Shown here one piece after another: positions 24,737 to 34,910 of a stretch of 64,000 bases of DNA. The translations under genes were made by a program, and so were the position numbers. The DNA is from Mycobacterium sp. SMC-4 (lineage in GTDB: Bacteria > Actinomycetota > Actinomycetes > Mycobacteriales > Mycobacteriaceae), in NCBI RefSeq assembly GCF_025263265.1, contig NZ_CP079869.1, forward strand, positions 3,286,001-3,350,000. The letters are read 5' to 3'. The notes under the pieces were generated by a model. It had not been told where the DNA came from and did no database searches. It saw only the letters and a list, made by a program, of their open reading frames with translations. The number at the start of each line of letters is the position of its first letter. The first letter of the stretch is position 1.

Positions 24737-25489
24737 ATGGCGAAAAGGCGTAACCCGGCCGAGGCCAAGGCTGCCAAGGCCGAGGCGAAGGCAGCCCGTA
24801 AGGCGGCGGCCAAGCAGCGGCGCGGTCAGTTGTGGCAGGCATTCAAGATCCAGCGCAAAGAGGACAAACGCCTCCTGCCCTACATGATCGCCGCGTTCGT
24901 GGTGATCGTGGGCGCATCGGTGGCCGCCGGCATATACGCGGGCGGGTTCACGATGTACATGATGATCCCGCTCGGGGTAGTCCTGGGCGCGCTGGTGGCT
25001 TTCATCATCTTCGGCCGCCGCGCGCAGAAGTCGGTGTACCGCAAGGCCGAAGGGCAGACCGGTGCGGCTGCCTGGGCGCTGGACAACCTGCGCGGCAAAT
25101 GGCGTGTCACCCCGGCTGTCGCCGCGACCGGGCACTTCGATGCCGTGCACCGGGTCATCGGACGCCCGGGAGTCATCTTCGTCGCCGAAGGATCACCGAA
25201 CCGTCTGAAGCCGCTGCTGGCCCAGGAGAAGAAACGCACCGCGCGTCTGGTCGGCGACGCTCCGATCTACAGCATCATCATCGGCAACGGTGAGGGCGAG
25301 GTTCCGCTGTCCAAGCTGGAACGGCACTTGAACAAGCTACCGGCCAACATCACGGTCAAACAGATGGACTCCCTGGAGTCCCGGCTGGCCGCACTCGGCA
25401 CCAAGGTCGGTCCCGCGGCGATGCCGAAGGGCCCGATGCCGACCAACGCGAAGATGCGCGGCGTGCAGCGCACCGTCCGTCGGCGCTGA
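24737..25489 (+). CDS. DUF4191 membrane protein (Rv2219-like)
   Basis: This is a 250-residue protein of unknown function that follows lipA by 4 nt in mycobacteria. The N-terminus is a Lys/Ala-rich charged helix, followed by two membrane helices (about residues 48–68 and 75–93) and a cytosolic C-terminal domain ending in a basic tail (TVRRR). Tight spacing suggests co-transcription with lipB-lipA, but no lipoate role can be read from the sequence. Confidence 0.87.
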   Translation: MAKRRNPAEAKAAKAEAKAARKAAAKQRRGQLWQAFKIQRKEDKRLLPYMIAAFVVIVGASVAAGIYAGGFTMYMMIPLGVVLGALVAFIIFGRRAQKSVYRKAEGQTGAAAWALDNLRGKWRVTPAVAATGHFDAVHRVIGRPGVIFVAEGSPNRLKPLLAQEKKRTARLVGDAPIYSIIIGNGEGEVPLSKLERHLNKLPANITVKQMDSLESRLAALGTKVGPAAMPKGPMPTNAKMRGVQRTVRRR

Positions 25490-25518
25490 ACGCCTCGCAT
25501 CGCCTCCGGACCCGCGTG

Positions 25519-25986
25519 TTACCGGCGAACGACCGCGGTCTTGGTCGCGAGGTCGTGCAGGCCGCGCAGGTCGGAGTCGGTGAACAACGCCGGGATCACC
25601 AGCGTGATCAGCAATTGACGCGCCAGCGCGCGCCCGGATCCGACGTGCTCGCGGTGATCGACCGACCTCACCTGCAACCCGAGCGCGAACTGGCCGGGGG
25701 TGAAGCCGAAAAGTCGGACCGACAGCACGCCGAGCACGAACCAGACGATGAGCTGCGTGGTCTGCAGGTTCGCGAAGCTGATCCACCCGAATGCCATCGC
25801 CAAGGCGGCCAGCCCGAGAGCGACCACCCAGTCGACGGCAAGGGCGGCGATGCGACGACCGAACCGGGCTATGGACCCGGCGCCGTCGGCGGGCAGTCCG
25901 AGCCGTTCGCCCGGATACTCGCTCGGCGCGGGAGTATCCGGCCCAGAAAGCCAGGATCGAAAACCGGAACCGGAACTGGGGGGCAT
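25519..25986 (-). CDS. RDD family membrane protein (Rv2219A-like)
   Basis: This is a 155-residue protein with three hydrophobic segments and the family motif FGRRIAALAVDWVVALGL, where Arg-Asp spacing defines RDD proteins; some members transport ions or solutes, but the substrate is unknown here. I chose the ATG at 25986 (MPPSSGSGFRSW) because TATCCT lies 6 nt upstream. It is divergent from glnA1. Confidence 0.85.
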   Translation of the reverse strand: MPPSSGSGFRSWLSGPDTPAPSEYPGERLGLPADGAGSIARFGRRIAALAVDWVVALGLAALAMAFGWISFANLQTTQLIVWFVLGVLSVRLFGFTPGQFALGLQVRSVDHREHVGSGRALARQLLITLVIPALFTDSDLRGLHDLATKTAVVRR

Positions 25987-25992
25987 GCAGCC

Positions 25993-25998
25993 AGGATA
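25993..25998 (-). promoter_or_regulatory. −10 element of the RDD gene (leaderless)
   Basis: TATCCT on the minus strand lies 6 nt before the ATG at 25986. The glnA1 GlnR sites start 43 nt away, so a shared regulatory effect is possible. Confidence 0.5.
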
Positions 25999-26040
25999 GG
26001 TGCCTGTGGAAGCGCCCCGACCCGGGACGTCACCGCACGC

Positions 26041-26078
26041 GTAACGTCTACGCAACATGCGCTTGACTGCCGTGCAAC
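26041..26078 (+). promoter_or_regulatory. Tandem GlnR operator upstream of glnA1
   Basis: Four half-sites occur with exact 6-nt gaps: GTAAC (26041–26045), GCAAC (26052–26056), TTGAC (26063–26067) and GCAAC (26074–26078). This is the two-box gTnAC-n6-GnAAC layout recognised by the actinobacterial nitrogen regulator GlnR, with one mismatch in the first base of the third half-site. It lies 52–89 nt before the glnA1 start. TACCGT at 26089–26094 is a possible −10. Confidence 0.75.
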
Positions 26079-26129
26079 ATCGTGTCCATACCGTCACCGG
26101 CGGGCTACCGAAAAAAGGAGAGCAATCTA

Positions 26130-27557
<1,428 letters not shown>

Positions 27558-27566
<9 letters not shown>

Positions 27567-27656
27567 TCGGCTCGCCGACGCGACGTTTAGTCGGCTCGCC
27601 GACGCGACGTTTAGTCGGCTCGCCGACGCGACGTTTAGTCGGCTCGCCGACGCGAC
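27558..27656 (+). repeat. 24-bp tandem repeat starting at the glnA1 stop codon
   Basis: Four exact units (27558–27581, 27582–27605, 27606–27629, 27630–27653) and three bases of a fifth. Each starts GACGTTTAG (the last two codons and stop of glnA1) and continues into the 6-bp dyad GTCGGC/GCCGAC, the first base of which is the G of TAG. Since 24 is a multiple of three, every copy presents TAG in the glnA1 frame. A terminator follows. Confidence 0.97.
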
Positions 27657-27681
27657 CCTTTCTGCGCGAGCAGACGCTGAG

Positions 27682-27712
27682 GCCCCCAGAATCCCCTGAT
27701 TCTGGGGGCTTT
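27682..27712 (+). terminator. Intrinsic terminator of glnA1
   Basis: A perfect 12-bp stem, GCCCCCAGAATC (27682–27693) with GATTCTGGGGGC (27698–27709), closes a CCCT loop and is followed by TTT. An outer pairing CAGACGC (27671–27677) with GCGTCTG (27714–27720) may extend it. Confidence 0.9.
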
Positions 27713-27816
27713 CGCGTCTGATCGGCAGGCTTCGGTGTCGCGGCACCGGGTGATCAAAGTGCCGGGGTGTTACCCACCTTTACCGAATTCGACATTTCGA
27801 CTCTGCTCACGCTGGG

Positions 27817-27822
27817 TAACGT
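27817..27822 (+). promoter_or_regulatory. −10 element of the DoxX-family gene (leaderless)
   Basis: TAACGT ends 6 nt before the ATG at 27829. The adjacent GGGTAAC (27814–27820) is the mirror of GTTACCC at 27769–27775, a 7-bp dyad that might be an operator. Confidence 0.5.
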
Positions 27823-27828
27823 CGGCCT

Positions 27829-28272
27829 ATGGTTCAAAGAATCGACGCGCGCCTGAGCGCCTTCTCGTCGCCGATGTTGAGCATCTTCCGCATCATGTTC
27901 GGCGTCCTGTTCGCCCTGCACGGCACCATGAAGTTGTTCGGCTGGCCACTCGGCGAAGCGGCCCCGGTAGGCGCCTGGCCGATGTGGTGGGCCGGGGTGA
28001 TCGAGCTGGTCACCGGAGTCCTGATCACCATCGGGTTCTTCACCCGGATTGCCGCGATCATCGCCGCCGGCATGATGGCCGTCGCCTACTTCTGGCAGCA
28101 CTGGGGCATCCTCGGCGGAGAACTCGGCAGTTTCTGGCCGTTCGCCAACGGCGGTAATGGCGGCGAACTCGCCATCCTGTTCTGCTTCGGCTTCCTGCTG
28201 CTGGCGACCACGGGGGCCGGCGCATGGTCGGTTGATCAGCGGGGACGCGCGTCGGCGATCACCAGCCGCTGA
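27829..28272 (+). CDS. DoxX family membrane protein
   Basis: This 147-residue protein has four hydrophobic helices and the DoxX/DoxD-like pattern (FRIMFGVLFALHGTMKLFGWP, GVIELVTGVLITIGFFTR, MMAVAYFWQHW). Members are often linked to thiol or quinone redox homeostasis, but the reaction of this one is unknown. No counterpart lies at this place in M. tuberculosis. The start is set by the TAACGT −10. The IS30 element begins 44 nt after the stop. Confidence 0.88.
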   Translation: MVQRIDARLSAFSSPMLSIFRIMFGVLFALHGTMKLFGWPLGEAAPVGAWPMWWAGVIELVTGVLITIGFFTRIAAIIAAGMMAVAYFWQHWGILGGELGSFWPFANGGNGGELAILFCFGFLLLATTGAGAWSVDQRGRASAITSR

Positions 28273-28316
28273 CCGTCACTCGCCGGTTGTGCGCCCAGGG
28301 CGCAAATGCGGCGCCG

Positions 28317-29758
28317 GATTCAAGCGGTGGCTGCAACAAATGTGGACGGGTCTGAGAGTAGACGGTCGAGTTCTTCTGCGGGCGTGCGCCAGCCGTGGCG
28401 TTTGCGGGGACGGGAGTTGAGCTCGGCGGCGACTTGGTCGAGCCAGCCTGGACCGTAGAACGACAGGTCAGTGCTTTTGGGGAAGTATTGGCGTAGGAGG
28501 CCGTTGGTGTTTTCGTTGGTGCCGCGCTGCCAGGGGCTGTGGGGGTCGCAGAAGTAGATGGGCAGGCCGGTGGCCTGGGTGATCTGGGTGTGTAGGGCCA
28601 TTTCCTTGCCCTGGTCCCAGGTCAACGAGCGGCGCAGGATCTCCGGGATCTCGGGGATTTTGGCACTCATCGCCTCGGCCAGGGTGGCTGCGGTGCGATC
28701 ACCGGGCAGGTGCAGCAGCATGACAAACCCGGTGGTCCGTTCGACCATGGTGCCGATCGCTGAGGCTGAGGCGGTGCTACCCAGGATGAGGTCCCCTTCC
28801 CAGTGCCCGGGGATTGCGCGGTCATCAGCCTCGGCGGGACGCTCGCTGATATTGATCATGTCTTTGATTTGGCCGCGGCTCTCGTTGGTTTTGCGGCCCT
28901 GAGGTTTTCGGTGAGTTCGACCGGACCGAAGTGCCTGCTTGATCAGGCGTGCCAGTTCCCCACGGGGTTGAACATAGAGGGCTTGATAGATCGTCTCGTG
29001 GGACACCCACATCTCCGGATCGTCGGGGAAATCAAGGCGCAACCGGCCCGCAATCTGTTCTGGGCTGTCGCGCCGCTTCAAGCGTGTCACGACCTCGTCC
29101 AACAGCACAGAAGCAGTCTCGAGCTTGCGCTTCTTGGGCCGCTTAGTGTTAATGGCAGCGACGTCATGGCCCACGCCAGCCCGGTACCCGCTGGGGGTGG
29201 CTCCACGGGCACATTCGCGGTAGATCGTCGACCGGTCCCGGCCCAACGCGTCAGCGGCTTGAGCTACCGTCGCCCCGGCGGCCAGCAGCCGCTCCAGGCG
29301 CCACCGCTGGTCAAACGTCAGCCGGCCGCGCCGACGTAGGCTATCGAGGTCTCGGGCGGCATCGGCGTCGTCGTTGGCAGCGACAGGGGTCAGGGGCACA
29401 TAACCAGCCTGAGCGACCCAGCGTCGTGCCTGATTCTCCGACACGCCCGCAGCCACCGCCGCGGCCACGACGGTGGCCCCGTCATGCATCGCCGCCCAAA
29501 ACGCCGCTCGCACCGCGGGCGAGTACCGAGTGCCACAGTGCCGCGGATCGGGCTTGTAACCAGCCTCCCTCGCCCACCTACGGCCGGTCGCACCACAAAC
29601 GCCAGCCACTGTTGCCGCTGCCGTCGGCGCCAATCCCGACCTCAACGCCACATCGAAGCTCTCACGCACCGAGTCCGGAACGCCTTTGCCACCGAGATGA
29701 CTCCACCCCATCGAACAACACCCCTCAACAATCAGGTGTTGCAACGACCGATTGAGTC
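28317..29758 (-). mobile_element. IS30-family insertion sequence, apparently complete
   Basis: The terminal inverted repeats are 28317–28338 (GATTCAAGCGG, then TGGCTGCAACA) and 29737–29758, the reverse complement of which is GACTCAATCGG, then TCGTTGCAACA: 18 of 22 positions match. They enclose a single intact transposase on the minus strand whose stop lies in the left repeat. I see no clear target-site duplication next to either end, so the exact boundaries may be off by a few bases. The element separates the DoxX gene from the thioesterase gene and breaks neither. Confidence 0.85.
28320..29711 (-). CDS. IS30-family transposase
   Basis: This 463-residue DDE transposase has several N-terminal helix-turn-helix segments (for instance TFDQRWRLERLLAAGATVAQAADALGR-type near residue 130) and the IS30 catalytic core: PGHWEGDLI (first Asp), SLTWDQGKEMA (second Asp) and HSPWQRGTNENTNGLLRQYF (Glu). 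The ATG at 29711 has GAGGGG about 9 nt upstream and lies inside the inverted repeats; a longer frame would start outside the element. The reading frame is intact, so the element may still be active. Confidence 0.93.
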   Translation of the reverse strand: MGWSHLGGKGVPDSVRESFDVALRSGLAPTAAATVAGVCGATGRRWAREAGYKPDPRHCGTRYSPAVRAAFWAAMHDGATVVAAAVAAGVSENQARRWVAQAGYVPLTPVAANDDADAARDLDSLRRRGRLTFDQRWRLERLLAAGATVAQAADALGRDRSTIYRECARGATPSGYRAGVGHDVAAINTKRPKKRKLETASVLLDEVVTRLKRRDSPEQIAGRLRLDFPDDPEMWVSHETIYQALYVQPRGELARLIKQALRSGRTHRKPQGRKTNESRGQIKDMINISERPAEADDRAIPGHWEGDLILGSTASASAIGTMVERTTGFVMLLHLPGDRTAATLAEAMSAKIPEIPEILRRSLTWDQGKEMALHTQITQATGLPIYFCDPHSPWQRGTNENTNGLLRQYFPKSTDLSFYGPGWLDQVAAELNSRPRKRHGWRTPAEELDRLLSDPSTFVAATA

Positions 29759-29809
29759 TGAGGGCCTGATCTTCGCCCTGCGTGCACACTCGACGGCGAA
29801 ATCAGCGAC

Positions 29810-30439
29810 TCAAACGGCGTCGCGCGCCCAAGCCGGCTTGATGAACACCCCTTCGGCCTCAACCGTCGCGCCCTCGGCGTCGATCAGGTAGCCCCGGGCG
29901 AACGTCTTCACACCTTCGGAACGTTCGACGAACGCCTCGGCGCGCAGCGGCCCCAGTGGGGTGCCACGCAGATACCGAAGGCTGATGGTGCCGGTGAACT
30001 TGGGCTGCAGCAGACCTTCACTGGCGACCTCGCCGAGAATATGGTCGAGCACCAGCGCGCAGATCCCGCCGTGCACCCACCCTGGTGGACCCTCGTAGGC
30101 CGGCCCCAGCGTGAACTCGCTCCAACAGCTGCCGTCGGGCTCGTGCTCGATGATCATCGGCGGTGCGATCGCATTGCGCAGCCCGACAGCGGGATTGGCC
30201 CACGCCACCGGGCGGCCGGTGTCGGCATGCCGCAACGTCGAGCGCCCGTCGCGCTGACGACGCTGCAACAGAGCCGTCGCCTGCTGCAGATGCGTCAACG
30301 CCTCCTGCACGGTCTGGTCATCGACCTCGGTGTGGATACCCACGTCGATCAGTGTGCGCAGCGCATCAGTCAACGGCTCGTAGGAACTACGCAACCGCTC
30401 GTAATCCGCAGCACTGATCACATCGAACGAGAACTCCAT
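29810..30439 (-). CDS. PaaI-like hotdog-fold thioesterase
   Basis: This is a 209-residue acyl-CoA thioesterase-like protein. The hotdog core covers about residues 85–205 with the active-site segment GPPGWVHGGICALVLDHILGE (HGG motif); an N-terminal helical region precedes it. The natural substrate is unknown. Its ATG directly follows the TAA of a mini-ORF in the glnE repeat array, and the GGAGG in that array serves as its Shine-Dalgarno sequence. It lies downstream of glnE and is probably co-transcribed. Confidence 0.87.
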   Translation of the reverse strand: MEFSFDVISAADYERLRSSYEPLTDALRTLIDVGIHTEVDDQTVQEALTHLQQATALLQRRQRDGRSTLRHADTGRPVAWANPAVGLRNAIAPPMIIEHEPDGSCWSEFTLGPAYEGPPGWVHGGICALVLDHILGEVASEGLLQPKFTGTISLRYLRGTPLGPLRAEAFVERSEGVKTFARGYLIDAEGATVEAEGVFIKPAWARDAV

Positions 30440-30445
30440 TTACCC

Positions 30446-30524
30446 TCCGGGTCTCATGGTCGGCTCAGCCTCCGTGTCTCATGGTCGGCTCAGCCTCCGT
30501 GTCTCATGGTCGGCTCAGCCTCCG
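30446..30524 (-). repeat. 25-bp tandem repeat between glnE and the thioesterase gene, with mini-ORFs
   Basis: Three units (30496–30520, 30471–30495, 30446–30470 in transcription order) plus the start of another. Read on the minus strand, each unit carries GGAGGCTGA (glnE Gly-Gly-stop) and GCCGACC, then ATGAGACAC leading into the next GGAGGCTGA. This makes mini-ORFs M-R-H-G-G-stop twice and M-R-P-G-G-stop once, each with GGAGG 11 nt upstream. The last stop, TAA, directly abuts the ATG of the thioesterase gene. Confidence 0.95.
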
Positions 30525-33493
30525 AAAACCTTGCGCACCACGGCCTTCGCGCGGCGCGTCACACGCAGATAGTTGTCCAGGAACTCGCCGCCGTCGCCGT
30601 CGGTCCAACCGGCGGCCACAGCAACCGCGTTGAGCAGCCGGCCCGGTCCCGGCAGCTGGTCGGTCGGTTTACCCCGGACCAACACCAACGCGTTTCGTGC
30701 CTTCGTCGCGGTCAGCCAGGCGTCGCGCAGCAACTCGACGTCGCCCTCGGCGATCAGCTCAGCGGCCCCGATCGCGTTCAACGACTCCAGTGTCGAGGTG
30801 TTGTGCAGGGCCGGAATCCGGTGCGCGAACCGCAGTTGCAGCAACTGCACCGTCCACTCGATGTCGGCCAGTCCTCCGCGTCCGAGCTTGGTGTGGGTAT
30901 TCGGATCCGCACCGCGCGGCAACCGCTCGGCGTCCACGCGGGCCTTGATGCGGCGGATCTCCTGTACCGCCTCGGCCGACACGCCGCCGGCCGGGTACCG
31001 GGTCTTGTCCACCATCAACAGGAACCGTTCGCCCAGCGACAGATCGCCGGCCACCCGATGCGCCCGCAGCAGCGCCTGGATCTCCCACGGCTGCGCCCAC
31101 TGCGCGTAGTACGCCTCATACGAGGCCAGAGTGCGTACCAGTGGCCCGCTTCGGCCTTCCGGGCGCAGATCGGCGTCGACCTCCAACGGCGGGTCGGCAC
31201 TTGGCGTCCCCAGCCGCGAGCGCACCTGCTCGGCCACCGTGGTCGCCCACTTGACCGCCACCGACTCCTCGACGCCCTCGGCGGGCTCGCAGACGAACAT
31301 CACGTCGGCATCGGACCCGTATCCGAGTTCACCACCGCCGAGCCGCCCCATCCCGATGACCGAAAGCCGCGCCGGCGGCCCCTGTGCCGGAGTGTTAGCC
31401 CGGGTCACCGCATCCAGCGCCGCCTGCAGCACGGCCACCCACACCGAGGTCAGCTGCCGGCAGACGTCGGTGACGTCGAGCATGCCCAGGAGATCGGCCG
31501 ATGCGATGCGCGCCAGCTCCCGTCGGCGCAGCGACCGCGCGGCCGCAATCGCCCGTAACGGATCCGAATGCCGCGCCGCCGACGCGACCAGCGAGCGCGC
31601 CGCGGCCTCGGTGTCGACGTCACACAGCTTCGGACCGTTCGGACCGTCGGCGTACAACTGGATGACCTCGGGGGCGCGCATCAACAGGTCCGGAATGTAG
31701 GCCGAGGTGCCGAGCACGTGCATCAAGCGTTTGGCGACGGCGCCTTCGTCTCGCAGCGTCCCGAGGAACCAACGCTGGTCGGCCATCTCGTCGCTGAGCC
31801 GTCGGTAGTTCAGCAAGCCCGCATCCGGGTCCGGTGTATCGGACAACCAATCCAGCAGCGTCGGCAGCAGCACCTGCTGAACCCGCCCACGTCGGCTGCC
31901 GCCCCCGGTGAGCGCGCGCAGGTGGGTCAGTGCGCTCTGCGGGCCCTCGTAGCCCAGCGCGGCAAGCTGCCGTTCGGCCGCTTGGGTGTTCATCCCCTTG
32001 CCAAACCCCAGCTGGTCGAGGCCCACCGACTCCAGCAGCGGCTGATAGAACAGCTTGGCGTGTAACCGGGACACCCGGTGGTTCTGCCTCCGGAGCTCCT
32101 CGCGCAGCACTCCCAGCGCGTCGTGTCGGCCGTCCGGCCGCATGTGGGCAGCCCGCGCCAACCACCGCATCGCTTCCACGTCGTCGGCCTCGGGCAGCAG
32201 ATGGGTGCGCTTGAGCCGCTGCAACTGCAACCGGTGTTCGAGCAACCGCAGAAACTCATACGACGCAGTCATGTTCGCTGCGTCGTCGCGGCCGACGTAA
32301 CCGCCGTCGCCCAGCGCGGCCAGTGCGTTGACCGTCGAGGCCACGTGCAGCGAGTCGTCGTTGCGACCGTGGACCAATTGCAGTAGCTGCACCGCGAACT
32401 CGACGTCGCGCAGTCCACCGGTGCCCAGCTTGAGCTCCCGCGAGCGCACGTCGGGGGCTAACAACTCCTCGACCCGACGGCGCATGGCCTGCACCTCGGA
32501 AACGAAATCCTCACGCTCGCAGGCGGTCCAGACCATCGGCATCAGTGCGTCGATGTAGCGGGCACCCAGTTCTGGGTCCCCGGCCGCGGGTCGCGCTTTC
32601 ATCAGCGCCTGGAACTCCCAGGTCTTGGCCCACCGTTCGTAATAGGCCACGTGCGACTCGAGCGTGCGCACCAACTGTCCGCGCTTGCCTTCCGGGCGCA
32701 GCGCAGCATCGACTTCGAAGAATGCATCGGCGCAGAGCCGCATCATCTCGCCGGCGATTCGGGTCGCGGTGGCCAGGCTGCTGTGCGCGCCGTCGTCGGC
32801 GACGAAGATGACATCGACGTCGCTGACGTAGTTCAGTTCCTGTGCCCCGCACTTGCCCATCGCGATGACGGCCAACGCCGGTGGCTGGGTGTCCTGGCCA
32901 CACACCGACCGCGATGCCACCTTCAGGGCTGCGCCCAGCGCGGCATCGGCCAGGTCGGCCAGGTGTTCGCCCACCACGGTGAACGGCAGCACCGGCTCGT
33001 TCTCCACCGTGGAGGCCACATCGAGTGCGGCCAGCACCAACAGCCGGTCGCGGTAGAGCGTGCGCAAGGCGGGCGCCGCGGCTGCGCCGTCCTTACCGTT
33101 GTCGACCTGCTCGTCGAACATGGCGATCAAGGCGGTGCGGTCGGGCAGACCGACGCGGCCCTCCAGCAGGCGCCACGAGTGCGGGTTGGCGATCAGGTGG
33201 TCCCCCAACGCCAACGAGGACCCCAGCACCGCGAACAGACGACCCCGCAGACTGCGGTCGGTCAGCAGTGCCTTGTCGAGTTCAACCCATCCCGCGTCCA
33301 GGGCTTCGCGCAGCCGTACCAGCGCCAGTAGCGCGGTGTCGGCGTCGGGCGCGCGCGACAACGACCACAGCAACTCGACGTGGGCATCGGTGTTCCACCC
33401 CAACTGGTCGAGATCGGCCTGCGCTTTCTCGTGCACCAGCCCGAGCCGACCGACGCCGGGAAGCTTGGGGCGCTGGGTCGAGGGTCTGGACAC
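30515..33493 (-). CDS. glnE: Glutamine synthetase adenylyltransferase/deadenylase (GlnE)
   Basis: This 992-residue bifunctional enzyme adds AMP to and removes it from glutamine synthetase. Two nucleotidyltransferase domains are visible, the N-terminal adenylyl-removing half with [11 protein letters not shown] near residue 220 and the C-terminal adenylylating half with [11 protein letters not shown] near residue 730, each followed by a helical domain with [14 protein letters not shown] or [13 protein letters not shown]. The GTG start has a TAAATT −10 7 nt upstream. The substrate, GlnA1, is encoded nearby; GlnE is essential in M. tuberculosis. The stop is part of the tandem repeat. Confidence 0.97.
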   Translation of the reverse strand: MSRPSTQRPKLPGVGRLGLVHEKAQADLDQLGWNTDAHVELLWSLSRAPDADTALLALVRLREALDAGWVELDKALLTDRSLRGRLFAVLGSSLALGDHLIANPHSWRLLEGRVGLPDRTALIAMFDEQVDNGKDGAAAAPALRTLYRDRLLVLAALDVASTVENEPVLPFTVVGEHLADLADAALGAALKVASRSVCGQDTQPPALAVIAMGKCGAQELNYVSDVDVIFVADDGAHSSLATATRIAGEMMRLCADAFFEVDAALRPEGKRGQLVRTLESHVAYYERWAKTWEFQALMKARPAAGDPELGARYIDALMPMVWTACEREDFVSEVQAMRRRVEELLAPDVRSRELKLGTGGLRDVEFAVQLLQLVHGRNDDSLHVASTVNALAALGDGGYVGRDDAANMTASYEFLRLLEHRLQLQRLKRTHLLPEADDVEAMRWLARAAHMRPDGRHDALGVLREELRRQNHRVSRLHAKLFYQPLLESVGLDQLGFGKGMNTQAAERQLAALGYEGPQSALTHLRALTGGGSRRGRVQQVLLPTLLDWLSDTPDPDAGLLNYRRLSDEMADQRWFLGTLRDEGAVAKRLMHVLGTSAYIPDLLMRAPEVIQLYADGPNGPKLCDVDTEAAARSLVASAARHSDPLRAIAAARSLRRRELARIASADLLGMLDVTDVCRQLTSVWVAVLQAALDAVTRANTPAQGPPARLSVIGMGRLGGGELGYGSDADVMFVCEPAEGVEESVAVKWATTVAEQVRSRLGTPSADPPLEVDADLRPEGRSGPLVRTLASYEAYYAQWAQPWEIQALLRAHRVAGDLSLGERFLLMVDKTRYPAGGVSAEAVQEIRRIKARVDAERLPRGADPNTHTKLGRGGLADIEWTVQLLQLRFAHRIPALHNTSTLESLNAIGAAELIAEGDVELLRDAWLTATKARNALVLVRGKPTDQLPGPGRLLNAVAVAAGWTDGDGGEFLDNYLRVTRRAKAVVRKVFGG

Positions 33494-33500
33494 GCCTAGG

Positions 33501-33506
33501 AATTTA
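33501..33506 (-). promoter_or_regulatory. −10 element of glnE (leaderless)
   Basis: TAAATT on the minus strand ends 7 nt before the GTG of glnE. It lies just downstream of the glnA2 stop, so glnE can be transcribed independently of glnA2. Confidence 0.6.
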
Positions 33507-33524
33507 CGGCAGCGGTCGGCACAC

Positions 33525-34865
33525 CTAGAGAGACAGGTAGTTCTTCAGCTCGAACGGTGTGACGTGGCTGCGGTAGTTCTCCCACTCGGCGCGCTTGTTG
33601 CGCAGGAAGAAGTCGAAGACGTGCTCACCGAGCGCCTCGGCCACCAACTCCGAATCTTCCATCTCCGTCAGCGCCACCCCCAGGCTGCCGGGCAGCTCCT
33701 TGTAGCCCATGGCGCGGCGCTCTTCGGGGGTCAAGCTCCACACATTGTCTTCGGCCTCAGGCGCGAGCACATAGTTCTTCTCGATGCCGCGCAGCCCGGC
33801 GGCCAGCAGCACGGCGAACGTCAGGTACGGGTTGCAGGCCGAATCCGGGCTGCGCACCTCGACCCGTCGCGAGGACACCTTGTGCGGGGTGTACATCGGC
33901 ACGCGCACCAGCGCCGAGCGGTTCGCCGCACCCCAGGATGCCGCGGTCGGCGCCTCGCCGCCGTGCACCAGCCGCTTGTAGGAGTTCACCCACTGGTTGG
34001 TCACGGCGCTGATCTCGTTGGCGTGTTCGAGAATGCCTGCGATGAACGATTTTCCGACCCCCGACAGCTGCAGCGGGTCGTCCGGGCTGTGGAATGCGTT
34101 GGATTCACCCTCGAACAGGCTCATGTGGGTGTGCATGGCCGAACCCGGGTGCTCGGCGAACGGCTTGGGCATGAACGACGCGCGCACCCCATCGCCGAGA
34201 GCCACTTCCTTGACCACATATCGGAACGTCATCACGTTGTCGGCCATCGATAGCGCGTCGGCGTAACGCAGGTCGATCTCCTGCTGGCCGGGCGCGCCCT
34301 CGTGGTGACTGAACTCCACCGAGATGCCCATCTGCTCGAGGGCGTCGATGGCGTGGCGGCGGAAGTTCGGCGCCGAATCGTGCACCGCCTGGTCGAAGTA
34401 GCCGCCGTTGTCTGCGGGCACCGGTGGAGTGCCGTCGTCGGGGCCGGGCTTGAGCAGGAAGAACTCGATCTCGGGGTGGACGTAGCAGGTGAAGCCCAGG
34501 TCGCTGGCCCGGGCCAGCTGCCGGCGCAGCACGTGCCGTGAGTCCGCCCACGACGGCGAACCGTCGGGCATCGTGATGTCGCAGAACATCCGCGCCGAGT
34601 GGTGCTTACCGGAGCCGTCGGCCCACGGCAGTATCTGGAACGTGGACGGATCGGGCCGGGCCACCATGTCGGCTTCCGACACCCGGGCGAAGCCCTCGAT
34701 GGCAGAGCCGTCGAACCCGATGCCCTCTTCGAAGGCCCCTTCGAGCTCGGCCGGGGCGATCGCGACCGACTTGAGGTATCCCAGCACGTCGGTGAACCAC
34801 AACCGGACGAAGCGAATGTCGCGCTCCTCCAGCGTTCGCAGCACGAATTCCTTCTGCCGATCCAT
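33525..34865 (-). CDS. glnA2: Glutamine synthetase type I, GlnA2
   Basis: This 446-residue GSI-alpha type protein is shorter than GlnA1. It keeps [37 protein letters not shown] and [20 protein letters not shown], so the active site looks intact. The adenylylation loop Tyr seen in GlnA1 is not present in the corresponding segment ([17 protein letters not shown]). Related actinobacterial GlnA paralogues act on other glutamyl or polyamine substrates, so the reaction may not be only glutamine synthesis. It lies 31 nt upstream of glnE. It matches Rv2222c. Confidence 0.95.
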   Translation of the reverse strand: MDRQKEFVLRTLEERDIRFVRLWFTDVLGYLKSVAIAPAELEGAFEEGIGFDGSAIEGFARVSEADMVARPDPSTFQILPWADGSGKHHSARMFCDITMPDGSPSWADSRHVLRRQLARASDLGFTCYVHPEIEFFLLKPGPDDGTPPVPADNGGYFDQAVHDSAPNFRRHAIDALEQMGISVEFSHHEGAPGQQEIDLRYADALSMADNVMTFRYVVKEVALGDGVRASFMPKPFAEHPGSAMHTHMSLFEGESNAFHSPDDPLQLSGVGKSFIAGILEHANEISAVTNQWVNSYKRLVHGGEAPTAASWGAANRSALVRVPMYTPHKVSSRRVEVRSPDSACNPYLTFAVLLAAGLRGIEKNYVLAPEAEDNVWSLTPEERRAMGYKELPGSLGVALTEMEDSELVAEALGEHVFDFFLRNKRAEWENYRSHVTPFELKNYLSL

Positions 34866-34871
34866 GAGCGA

Positions 34872-34877
34872 AGCGTA
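34872..34877 (-). promoter_or_regulatory. −10 element of glnA2 (leaderless)
   Basis: TACGCT on the minus strand lies 6 nt before the glnA2 ATG. Confidence 0.5.
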
Positions 34878-34910
34878 GGTTCCGCCTGTTAATTCTGTGT
34901 TACACCGCTG

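Noticed and set aside
27769..27820. GTTACCC/GGGTAAC dyad before the DoxX gene as a GlnR site
   Set aside because: The half-site spacing does not fit the GTNAC-n6-GNAAC rule, unlike the site at glnA1.
28317..29758. Broken neighbouring gene caused by the IS30 insertion
   Set aside because: Both flanking genes (DoxX family and thioesterase) are full length, so I see no disrupted gene.
30041..31558. A 505-codon plus-strand open frame opposite glnE
   Set aside because: GC-rich third-position bias leaves long antisense frames; glnE on the minus strand is clearly the real gene.
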